Of a stretch of DNA of 37,174 bases, positions 29,445 to 37,174 are shown piece after piece (position 1 is the stretch's first letter; each line of letters opens with the position of its first letter). The translations under genes and the position numbers were made by a program. Source of the DNA: Bacteroidales bacterium (lineage in GTDB: Bacteria > Bacteroidota > Bacteroidia > Bacteroidales > F082); contig JAEEII010000166.1 of the NCBI GenBank assembly GCA_016281295.1, positions 1 to 37,174 on the forward strand, in the 5' to 3' direction. The notes under the pieces were generated by a model, which searched no databases, was not told the DNA's origin, and worked only from the letters and a program-made list of their open reading frames with translations.

Positions 29445-31577
29445 TTACTCGAGAGGCAGGAACTCCTCTGGAATACAAAGATTCTTCTTGAAGTATTCTA
29501 TAAGTTCGGGATTATTTTTTCTCTCAAATAAAAGTTTGATGAGATACCCATCCAGAAATAAAGAAGCTAGACTTATCAACACGGGAATTATAACCGAATT
29601 ATTGAATGCTTGATCTTCCCCAATAAACCCCGTTCTAATCATCCACAATACTCCTCCTACTAACACCAAAAGAAAGATAACGATTCCAAGAATTGGCCGG
29701 TTCTGCCACTTTTTGAGCTTTTTATCGATATACTTTCCCTTTTGAAGTTGCCGCCTTTCATTTTCAGCAATGATCGTTGACTGTAATTGTTGAGACTTTT
29801 TTTGTTCTGCTTTGTATTTGTTTTCAGATTCTGAAAGTCGTTTCGAAGAGCTATCTTCAAGTTCAGTTTTCTCTTTACTAAGTTTTTGAATAGTATCTTC
29901 TTTTTCTTTCAACTGTTGTCTGTTCCCTTGAATTGCAAATTCTAAAGATTTATAATTCTTCTTTACTTCCTGAATGTCGGCCTCCATCTTTTGATAGTGT
30001 TCCTGAATAGCTTCTTGCCTCTGTATCTCCTTGTCAATCTCCGAGGTCAAGGAAGAATTGAAACGCGTTGAATCAGTGTTGGCAAGCGCATTAAGCCCTT
30101 CAATATCGTCTATTTGTCTGCTTGCTATTCTTGAGGAGAGTAATACAATATCACGATCAGTCAAATCCTCTTTAGAGTATTTTTCAATATTCTCCTCTAA
30201 TTCACGAATAACCCTCTTCCTCGGTAGCGATTGACTAATTGTATAGGCGGCCAAAGAAGTTAATCCAATTTCAGCGATTGAATTTGCTTGTTCGATATCT
30301 ATTCCGGGGGAAGAGAGCCATATTATACTAAGCAAGTCATCTGCTTTAATGAATTCCGGCTGATATGAGTTGTCTGATGAAAAGACAAGAGAATCCCTAT
30401 GCTTTTCATCCTCATAATGTGATATAGTATTATTTACAAACCAACAATTAACATCTTCGAATCTTTGTATTCTTTTCCCACCACGAAAATCTCTGACATA
30501 CTGGATAGCTAGCGCATCATGAAGTGCTGCGCTTTGCGATCTTCTAATTGTTCGGAACTGTTCATACTCTTTAGAGAACTTTGCTTTGTTTCGCTGCTTT
30601 GAAAGGTCTTTTATAATGCTTATTCCATAACTACCAAGACTATTCTCTAAATTATCCGAAACTCGTAATAAATCGGCGGCATTTAACTTCCTTCGAGAGC
30701 AAGCATTGAGGATGTCTTCTTTATAAATAGCTTTTGACAAATAATTGGATTCAAAAGTTGATGCTTTTGCTGAGAATAATGCCCTTATCTCGTCAATTGT
30801 ATCTGACATTACATGAAAAGTATACCCAAGATTCCTACAAACATCAAGCAGCATTCTGCATGTCATCGTTGATTCTGGGGTATTTAAATCAAGAAGACTA
30901 ACCACAAAATTCGTATCTAATAAAAGAGTAACAGACATTCTTGCTTCACTAGGATTATATCCTAGATAGCAAGTAAGCATTGACCCCAAATAAAGGTTGC
31001 GAAGTTGATCATATGAAACTGGATCTTTCTTGCAATAATTAATAAATTCAGCTGCTATTACATCCGAAGATTGAATATCATCGGTTTCATGAGTAAGATA
31101 CCGTGAAACAGAAGCCCGATTCTTTTCAATCAAATCAACAACAGACGAATAAGGTCTTTCTGCATACCCAAAAAGATAACAAAAGTTGTTAAATTTATTC
31201 TCGAGTTGTTTATAGCTATCATGGCAACGAGAGATTTCTTCGTCATAATCCTCAAAAGAGAACTGTTTTATGTGAAAACTACCATCTGAATAAACAGTCA
31301 ACCTTCGTTCTGGCTCATTAATATCCTGAGCAATTCTCCTCAGAATAGTACTCAGTACAGGTGTTGGCATATTTATGCCATATAATTCGGAAATGACCTC
31401 GGCTAGTTCTGAAAGGCTCTCTGCGCCAGTGTTCTTTCTCTCTGCCAAAAACACGTGAAGCGCTTTTTTTACTAGTGGGGCAAATATGTCTAATGGTCCA
31501 CCGCTTAAGGTCCGTGAAGAATTAATATGCGCCAGTAAACTATAGGTTATAGCTCGGTTCTGTGTTTTTGTGTTCAT
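29445..31577 (-). CDS. PIN-like nuclease with coiled coil and two membrane helices
   Basis: A 710-residue protein of unusual build. Residues about 215-385 resemble a PIN domain: VTLLLDTNFVVSLL (Asp221), HVMSDTIDEI (Glu263) and SAALHDALAIQYV (Asp354), the acidic spacing of metal-dependent RNases. Residues about 525-620 form a long coiled coil (EKEDTIQKLSKEKTELED). Two membrane helices follow (about 625-646 and 657-682), then a short tail. It is thus a membrane-tethered protein with its nuclease part in the cytoplasm, an arrangement expected of abortive-infection effectors. It is 73 bp downstream of hsdR on the same strand, so it may belong to the restriction operon. Family not recognised; nuclease activity is inferred. 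Confidence 0.72.
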   Translation of the reverse strand: MNTKTQNRAITYSLLAHINSSRTLSGGPLDIFAPLVKKALHVFLAERKNTGAESLSELAEVISELYGINMPTPVLSTILRRIAQDINEPERRLTVYSDGSFHIKQFSFEDYDEEISRCHDSYKQLENKFNNFCYLFGYAERPYSSVVDLIEKNRASVSRYLTHETDDIQSSDVIAAEFINYCKKDPVSYDQLRNLYLGSMLTCYLGYNPSEARMSVTLLLDTNFVVSLLDLNTPESTMTCRMLLDVCRNLGYTFHVMSDTIDEIRALFSAKASTFESNYLSKAIYKEDILNACSRRKLNAADLLRVSDNLENSLGSYGISIIKDLSKQRNKAKFSKEYEQFRTIRRSQSAALHDALAIQYVRDFRGGKRIQRFEDVNCWFVNNTISHYEDEKHRDSLVFSSDNSYQPEFIKADDLLSIIWLSSPGIDIEQANSIAEIGLTSLAAYTISQSLPRKRVIRELEENIEKYSKEDLTDRDIVLLSSRIASRQIDDIEGLNALANTDSTRFNSSLTSEIDKEIQRQEAIQEHYQKMEADIQEVKKNYKSLEFAIQGNRQQLKEKEDTIQKLSKEKTELEDSSSKRLSESENKYKAEQKKSQQLQSTIIAENERRQLQKGKYIDKKLKKWQNRPILGIVIFLLVLVGGVLWMIRTGFIGEDQAFNNSVIIPVLISLASLFLDGYLIKLLFERKNNPELIEYFKKNLCIPEEFLPLE

Positions 31578-31649
31578 ATTATAACGTTCTCAAATAATCC
31601 AATATGTCTTATTATCCGACCAGTATCATATCTGTAATAGAAATTCCGG

Positions 31650-34586
31650 CTATACCATAGTCCTAGCTTGCTGGAAGACGCGGGTGTTGACGAAGTTGCG
31701 GAAGGTCTCGTTGTCGAGGTAGTTGCGGGCAAATTCAGTGTGCTCGGCCATCATGTTGATCACGATCTGGAAGAGGTCAGTGTTGCACTGGATCTGGGCG
31801 GTGTCGCTGTCGGAGTTGCGGACGGCGTTGACGAAGGCTTCGCTCTGTGCCAGGAGGTCCGGGAGCTGCTGGATCTGGGCGCGGACGGTGTCGGCGTGTT
31901 CCCATTCGATGCCGCCGTAGAGGGTGTTAAAGTCGTCAATGATTCTGGAGAGGGCTTCCATTTCAGGCTCTGACTTTCCGCCGCCAGTGCCAACGGGCAC
32001 GGGGTCAATCTCAGTGTTTTTATCTGTCAGGGAGATGTTGACCTCTTCCTGCTCGACTACACGGTATTTGTCGAAGTCGATGGCTTCGATGAGGCCTTCT
32101 GTCCAGTCGTCGATGGCCAGCTTAGGCAGCTTGGTACCCAGGTAATAGTAGAAGTGGTAGAGTTTCTCCCATTCTACGCTGATGAAGGGCATCACGGCCG
32201 CCAGGAAGGGATATGTGCGGACATAGCTCTTGATTGCGCTCTTGCATTTGATCTGCTGGTCTTCGTTCAGTTCCGTCTTGAAACGGGCCACGCAGCGGTT
32301 CATGATGACATCCAGCTCCTCACGTGGTGCTGCAGTCCAGTAGAGTTTGTTGAACTCCTGGACATCCTCCTCCGTGTAGATGTTGGCACCCTCAACGATT
32401 TCAATCAGGTCGTTGAGCTTGTTGGGATCAGTTTCGTGAGAGAGCGAGGTGCCCTTGTAGTAAGTCTGGAATGCACGCTGGATGTCTTCCGGCTCATTGG
32501 CGAAGTCCAGGATAAAGGTGTCCTTCTTTTTGGGGTGGCAGCGGTTGAGGCGGGAAAGCGTCTGGACGGCTTTCACATCAGAGAGCTGCTTATCCACGTA
32601 CATCGTGTGCAGTAACGGCTGGTCGTAGCCCGTTTGGAACTTGTTGGCCACCACAAGGATGCGGTAAGGGTCGGTCTCAATCTTCTTCTCTATTTCTGAT
32701 GAAGGGAATCCGTTGATTGTGGCTTCTGTGACCATCTTGCCACCATACTCTTTCTCGCCGGAGAATGCCACCACGGCCTTGTAGGGGCTGTGCATTTCCT
32801 CCAGCTGCTTGCTGATGGCGTAGTAGAACTCGATGGCGCGGATGATGCTGGAGGTGACCACCATAGCGCGAGCCTGACCACCGACCTTATGTGCGCCGAT
32901 GACCTTATCCAGGAAGTGGTTGACGATAATCAGAGACTTTTCCTGAATGGTCTGCGGCTGGCGCTCCACAAAAGCGCGAATCTTCTTGGGAGCCTGTTTC
33001 TTATCGAACTCCGGATCGGCCTCAATTGCCTTAAGAATCTTGTAGTAGCTCTTGTATGGCGTGTAGTTACGCAGCACGTCCATGATGAAGCCTTCCTCGA
33101 TAGCCTGCTTCATCGTGTACTCGTGGAATGGCTCGTGGCCAATCTTGCCGTCAGGACGCTGGACCGGCTTTCCGAACATCTCCAGCGTCTTGTTCTTTGG
33201 TGTGGCGGTGAAGGCGTAGTAATTCACATTGGGAGCCATCTTACGCCCCTTGATGATCTTCAGGATGCGGTCTTCGATGTCCTCTTCTTCTCCTTCTGCA
33301 TTGCCGGAGACCACGAGGTTCATGTCGGCCGACATTGAGCCGCTCTGGGAACTATGGGCTTCATCGATAATGATAGCGAAATTGAGATCAGCCAGGGAGC
33401 CTCCGATGGCATCCAGGATGAACTGGAACTTATGGATGGTAGTGATGATAATCTTCTTGCCTCCCTGCAGGGCTTCCCGCAGCGTAGCGGAGTCTTCTGC
33501 CCAGGCGACAATGTTGGAGAGGCGCTTGAATGCCGTAATGTTGTTGCGGATCTGTTTGTCCAGATTGACGCGGTCTGTGACTACGATGACGGAATCCACG
33601 ATGTTCTCGTCATTTTCCACCAGCGTGACGAGCTGGTACGCCAGCCAGGTGATGGTGTTGCTCTTGCCGGAGCCTGCACTATGCTGAATTAGGAAGCGCT
33701 GGCCGATGGTATTCGCACGGGTTTCAAAGAGGAGTTTCCGGACGCAGTCTAGCTGGTGATAGCGAGGCCAGATGACCTTTTTGACCGGTTTGGGCTTGCC
33801 CTCTTCCTCTTTCTCGATAACCTGCGCGTAGTTCTCCAGGATGTCAGCAAGAGAGTCTTTCTGCAGGATTTCCTGCCAGAGATATTCAGTGAGGATCTTG
33901 GACTCTTTCCAAGGGTTGCCGGCACCTCCGTTCACACCCTTGTTGAACGGGAGGAACCAGCTGTCTTTGCCCTTCAGCTCAGAGCACATCCAAATTTCAT
34001 CGTCATCCACGGCAAAGTGGACAGCGCAGCGGCGCGGAGCGAAGAGAGGATCTGTGGCCGGCCGGTCTTCCAGGTACTGCTTGATGGCGTTCTTGTAGGT
34101 TTGGCCAGTATAGCGATTCTTGAGCTCCACCGTGATGATGGGGAAACCGTTGAGGAAGATACAGACATCCAGGGCATCCATGGTCTGCTGCGCCGAGTGA
34201 TGAAGCTGGCGTGTGATGCTGAAGATGTTCTTCTGGTAGAAGTCCAATGCTGACGGGTTCATCTCCGACGGGATGGGATAGTACAGGTCGAAAAGGAGTC
34301 CGTTGAAGCGGAACCCTTTCCGGAGGACATTAGTAATGCCATCCTGTGCTATCTTTTCCGACAGGCGCCGGAAGAAACTCTTCTTCTGGCTTTCCACGGC
34401 AAAGCACATTGTCTGCTCTACCTTATCCGGCTGAGTGGCACGAATAAAACGCTCCACGCGGGCCGGGTCAAGGGTGTACTCCCGGTCAAAGTCTGAAGAC
34501 TGGCCCTGCTCGTAACCGTTATGGTCACGCAGGTATTCTACCATGATGGTCTCAAGACCTTTCTCTGTCATGTCTGTGTGTGGCAT
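31650..34586 (-). CDS. hsdR: Type I restriction enzyme R subunit (HsdR)
   Basis: About 978 residues. N-terminal HSDR_N nuclease with the DVCIFLNG ... ITVELKNR core (about residues 145-160), then an SF2 helicase/translocase: Walker A QHSAGSGKS (about 300-308) and DEAH box IIDEAHSS (about 405-412), with motif VI region QTLSRLNRCHP. It translocates DNA and cuts it when blocked, together with HsdM and HsdS. An in-frame ATG at 34616 overlaps hsdS; the ATG at 34586, four bases after the hsdS stop, matches the usual start (HTDMTEKGLE), so I use it. The third gene of an M-S-R operon. No frameshift seen, so the complex looks functional. Confidence 0.93.
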   Translation of the reverse strand: MPHTDMTEKGLETIMVEYLRDHNGYEQGQSSDFDREYTLDPARVERFIRATQPDKVEQTMCFAVESQKKSFFRRLSEKIAQDGITNVLRKGFRFNGLLFDLYYPIPSEMNPSALDFYQKNIFSITRQLHHSAQQTMDALDVCIFLNGFPIITVELKNRYTGQTYKNAIKQYLEDRPATDPLFAPRRCAVHFAVDDDEIWMCSELKGKDSWFLPFNKGVNGGAGNPWKESKILTEYLWQEILQKDSLADILENYAQVIEKEEEGKPKPVKKVIWPRYHQLDCVRKLLFETRANTIGQRFLIQHSAGSGKSNTITWLAYQLVTLVENDENIVDSVIVVTDRVNLDKQIRNNITAFKRLSNIVAWAEDSATLREALQGGKKIIITTIHKFQFILDAIGGSLADLNFAIIIDEAHSSQSGSMSADMNLVVSGNAEGEEEDIEDRILKIIKGRKMAPNVNYYAFTATPKNKTLEMFGKPVQRPDGKIGHEPFHEYTMKQAIEEGFIMDVLRNYTPYKSYYKILKAIEADPEFDKKQAPKKIRAFVERQPQTIQEKSLIIVNHFLDKVIGAHKVGGQARAMVVTSSIIRAIEFYYAISKQLEEMHSPYKAVVAFSGEKEYGGKMVTEATINGFPSSEIEKKIETDPYRILVVANKFQTGYDQPLLHTMYVDKQLSDVKAVQTLSRLNRCHPKKKDTFILDFANEPEDIQRAFQTYYKGTSLSHETDPNKLNDLIEIVEGANIYTEEDVQEFNKLYWTAAPREELDVIMNRCVARFKTELNEDQQIKCKSAIKSYVRTYPFLAAVMPFISVEWEKLYHFYYYLGTKLPKLAIDDWTEGLIEAIDFDKYRVVEQEEVNISLTDKNTEIDPVPVGTGGGKSEPEMEALSRIIDDFNTLYGGIEWEHADTVRAQIQQLPDLLAQSEAFVNAVRNSDSDTAQIQCNTDLFQIVINMMAEHTEFARNYLDNETFRNFVNTRVFQQARTMV

Positions 34587-34590
34587 AGGC

Positions 34591-35859
34591 TTATGCAATT
34601 TCTTCACCCCTGACATCAACTTGTCCAGTCACGACATCTGATATCAAGCGTTGTTTATATTCGGTAAGACGTTCAATTTCAGCCGTAAGAGCGTCTATCA
34701 TTTTATCTATCTTGGAGTTCTTTGATTCGATATACTCAACAATCGCATCTTGTTCTTCAATAGGTGGAATTGGGATAAGAATCGTCCCCACTTTTCCCCA
34801 ACTTCTAAAGTCGCTTGTATTTTGACGTACGCCGTTAGAAATTAGCTTGAATACCTTTTGATACGCCATATTCCTTAGATACAATGCGATATACTTTTTG
34901 TTTTGAGTGCTATCACATACGTGCACTACAGGAGTGCACATCCCATCATAATCTGAGACCGCGATGGCGCCGTGCCATGTATCCATTCCATGAATAAGCA
35001 AATCTCCACGCTTAACACCTTGATAAATCTCGTCAGAGTCAGCCACTAATCCCAATTTGGAATCACCTCGTTTCTTTACTTCTCCAGAATTGGAACAAAC
35101 CAACAATTCATCTTCAGGTTGACGAGGTCTATCTAATTTTGACAAAACATGCTTTAATTTTGTAACAGTCCAGTTATCGGGAATCAATGGCTGCCAAAAT
35201 ATTCCACTGTCCTTCATCGGGACATTGGGGTTGAGACCTCGGGTGACGACGGAGGCTATTTCTGCTTGTTTTAATTCGTTAAGAGTTTGTAACTCTCTCT
35301 CTCTCTGGCATTTACAAGATTCAATTAAAGTGATTTTCTTATCAAGATAGGCAACAATCTTTTCCTGCTCCTCAATAGGAGGTATAGGGATTGATATTGC
35401 CATGAACTTGTCTTTCTTTACAACCTTTCGCAAACCCGTATAGTAGGGACGTAGCGCTTTTATATCATCAACTGCCGTGTAATAGTAATTGATAAAACGA
35501 GGATTAACGGTATCTGCAATAGAGAACGCATCATAGGCACCAGTTAGCATCCCATTCAAAGAAGAAAGACCAACAGTTCGTGGCGTTTCATCTACATCGA
35601 ACAAACAAAAAACAATATCGTTTGACTCAACGACCTGATACGAGTCAAAGTCTTTGGGGAACTTCCCTTTTCCACTCTCTACATCACGTAAGATAATACC
35701 ATTAGTTGTGAGGGAAAGAAGAGAATACTTACTTGCATCCTGTCCTACTGAGATAAACTTTGGATGCAGAAAGACTCGATTCCGCTTCATTTCCCAATGA
35801 GAAGGGATCTCATTTGTTAACAGGTTGCTAACAAGTGAATAGTGTTCGTACCTTTTCAT
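34591..35859 (-). CDS. hsdS: Type I restriction specificity subunit (HsdS)
   Basis: A 422-residue protein with two target-recognition domains and two conserved spacer helices. TRD1 spans about 1-165, with the spacer starting ISIPIPPIEEQEKIVAYL. TRD2 spans about 215-370 (beginning IPDNWTVTKLKHVL), with the second spacer starting ILIPIPPIEEQDAIVEYI. Each TRD reads one half of a bipartite DNA site, so these domains fix the methylation and cutting target. TRD regions are clearly more AT-rich than hsdM and hsdR, as usual for shuffled specificity modules. It starts 3 bp after the hsdM stop. No invertible partial hsdS copy was found in this window. Confidence 0.92.
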   Translation of the reverse strand: MKRYEHYSLVSNLLTNEIPSHWEMKRNRVFLHPKFISVGQDASKYSLLSLTTNGIILRDVESGKGKFPKDFDSYQVVESNDIVFCLFDVDETPRTVGLSSLNGMLTGAYDAFSIADTVNPRFINYYYTAVDDIKALRPYYTGLRKVVKKDKFMAISIPIPPIEEQEKIVAYLDKKITLIESCKCQRERELQTLNELKQAEIASVVTRGLNPNVPMKDSGIFWQPLIPDNWTVTKLKHVLSKLDRPRQPEDELLVCSNSGEVKKRGDSKLGLVADSDEIYQGVKRGDLLIHGMDTWHGAIAVSDYDGMCTPVVHVCDSTQNKKYIALYLRNMAYQKVFKLISNGVRQNTSDFRSWGKVGTILIPIPPIEEQDAIVEYIESKNSKIDKMIDALTAEIERLTEYKQRLISDVVTGQVDVRGEEIA

Positions 35860-35862
35860 AAC

Positions 35863-37174
35863 CTATCTCCCAAGAATCTCACTTAAAAGCCCATCTGTGC
35901 TCTTTTCGATATCCCGGATATCAACCGTAATATCTGCAATTGAGCGAAGCTGAACAGGTTTGTAAAAGTATTTTGTGAAGCTGAGCTCATAACCAATGGT
36001 GGGCTCACCAAAGACTTCCTCAGGCTCATAAGGCAGGACTTCGTTCTTATGGAAAGCCTCGATGCCACCAGGGTAGGTGAACGGAATCTGTTCCACCTCT
36101 CCCTTTACCTTGGCCATCTTTACACGGCCTTTCTTGTCCTTAATGATGTTGCCATCCTCATCCTTGGCAGGTTTAAAGAGTTCTACTTCCCAGTAGCCGA
36201 ATTCCTCGTTCGGGAAGATCTTACTATACTCATTCTCCTCAAAAGCCATCAGGAGATCCAGGATCTTCTTGCGGTCGGCCTCGTTGGTCTCACAGTTCTT
36301 TTCACCCAGATTCTTGCGAAGCGGAGTCTTAATGGACGTAGCATCAATGAGCTGGACCTTGCCTTTTCGCCGGGCTTCCTTGCGGTTGGTGACAATCCAG
36401 ATGTATGTGCCGATGCCGGTATTGTAGAAGTCTTTCTCAGGCATGGCAACGATGGCTTCCAGCATATCGTTCTCGATGATGTAGCGGCGCAAGTTGCTTT
36501 CGCCTCCACCAGCATCACCGGTGAAGAGAGAGGAGCCATTATGAACCTCAACGATGCGGGTGCCCAGTTTGGTGCCGTGCTTCATACGACTGACGTTATT
36601 GGCCAGGAAGAGCATCTGAGGGTCTCCAATGCCAGGGATTACGTTGAACTCCGGATCATCGTCATAGACAAACTTGAAGCGATGGTCGGAGATCTTCTTT
36701 TTCTCGCTCTCGGCCAGGCCCCACTTCTTTAGGTCTTCCTTCCAGGGCGTGCCAAACGGAGGATTTGAGATGCAGAAGTCGTAAGTCTCGCCCTTGTGGC
36801 CATCCTCGGAGATGGTGGAGCCAAAGGCGATATACTGACGGGATGAGCCGTTGAGGATATAATCGAAGGCACGGCGCTCACCGGAAATCATCAGGTCGGC
36901 CTTACAGGTTGCGAAGGTCTCCGGCTGGAGTTCCTGACCGAAGATATTGATGTTGATCTTGCGACCACGCTCCTTGGCCAGGCGCTTCATTTCCTCTTCG
37001 CTGATGGTAAGGATGCCGCCGGTACCGCAGGCGCCGTCGTAGATGCTATAGGTGTTGTCCTCGATCTGATCGGCAATGGGGATTATGGCCAGGTCGGCGA
37101 GCAGCTTGACATAGTCACGCGGGGTGAAGTGCTCACCAGCTTCGGTGACGTTGTTCTCTTCATTGAATTTCCGG
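35863..37174 (-). CDS. hsdM: Type I restriction methylase (HsdM), 3' part of gene
   Basis: The gene runs off the right edge; about 436 codons are visible and the start lies outside. The frame is open beyond the internal ATG at 36990 to the last base. Motifs: GEHFTPRDYVKLL near 37130, SAM-binding YDGACGTGGIL near 37030, and catalytic NPPFGTPW near 36750, the N6-adenine methylase motif IV. HsdM methylates adenine in the target chosen by HsdS and protects host DNA. Coding is intact in the visible part. It ends 3 bp before hsdS. Confidence 0.93.
   Translation of the reverse strand, partial: RKFNEENNVTEAGEHFTPRDYVKLLADLAIIPIADQIEDNTYSIYDGACGTGGILTISEEEMKRLAKERGRKININIFGQELQPETFATCKADLMISGERRAFDYILNGSSRQYIAFGSTISEDGHKGETYDFCISNPPFGTPWKEDLKKWGLAESEKKKISDHRFKFVYDDDPEFNVIPGIGDPQMLFLANNVSRMKHGTKLGTRIVEVHNGSSLFTGDAGGGESNLRRYIIENDMLEAIVAMPEKDFYNTGIGTYIWIVTNRKEARRKGKVQLIDATSIKTPLRKNLGEKNCETNEADRKKILDLLMAFEENEYSKIFPNEEFGYWEVELFKPAKDEDGNIIKDKKGRVKMAKVKGEVEQIPFTYPGGIEAFHKNEVLPYEPEEVFGEPTIGYELSFTKYFYKPVQLRSIADITVDIRDIEKSTDGLLSEILGR

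Noticed and set aside
31668..34253. Several plus-strand frames opposite hsdR.
   Set aside because: hsdR has intact, recognisable motifs on the minus strand, and the plus frames are low-complexity shadows.
34591..35859. Phase-variable hsdS inversion locus.
   Set aside because: Only one hsdS gene and no inverted TRD copies are present in the window, and the recombinase at 22225 is distant.

Overview
The window reads as an accessory, defence-rich region of a Bacteroidota chromosome, most likely Bacteroidales. The evidence is the recurrent TAnnTTTG -7 promoter boxes (for example 7171-7178, 11198-11205, 26941-26948), the lipoproteins with short leaders and S/A-C lipoboxes, a C10 (streptopain/Spi) peptidase, a LytTR two-component pair, RHS/YD-repeat remnants and a typical Bacteroidales integrase/RadC neighbourhood. 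No rRNA, tRNA or CRISPR array was seen.

Layout. 1-940: two unrecognised genes, the first cut by the left edge. 941-1503: decayed RHS fragments, hairpins and phased short repeats. 1504-3412: a GC-rich LytTR response regulator and its histidine kinase on the minus strand. 3501-9247: a secretome locus of three transcription units (539-aa lipoprotein plus small lipoprotein; paralogous small lipoprotein; C10 peptidase plus small envelope protein). Each unit is preceded by the same 21-bp-period direct repeat at exactly the same distance from its promoter, which makes it a probable LytTR regulon. 9260-11801: an IS1595-like element with 23-bp terminal inverted repeats, a transposase broken by one stop codon, and two passenger genes.

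11928-17881: a tight five-gene operon: calcineurin-like phosphoesterase, helical protein, two different TRAFAC-type GTPases and a GAP1-like protein. This matches the computationally predicted double-GTPase conflict systems and is the best candidate for a little-studied defence system. 18172-20012: an AAA ATPase plus TOPRIM-like pair of the RloAB/PARIS/OLD kind. 20098-24878: a mobile-element module with a resolvase remnant, a coiled-coil protein, a radC pseudogene, a serine recombinase, small DNA-binding proteins and a tyrosine recombinase. 24949-25201: phased repeats and a terminator that look like integrase or attachment-site architecture.

25259-26833 (minus): a radical SAM/SPASM maturase with a 37-aa, three-cysteine precursor peptide, a likely RiPP locus, with a hairpin between the two genes. 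26953-28396: a HigB-like toxin and a HigA-IrrE/ImmA fusion, divergent from the RiPP genes across a 22-bp palindrome. 28479-29418: a DUF3791/DUF3990 cluster whose DUF3990 gene has an amber codon. 29445-31577: a PIN-like, coiled-coil, two-TM protein. 31650-37174: type I restriction genes in the order hsdM-hsdS-hsdR, with hsdM cut by the right edge. At least three broken genes (transposase, radC, DUF3990) carry a stop exactly where the family has Trp. The whole region looks like a repeatedly invaded integration hotspot.
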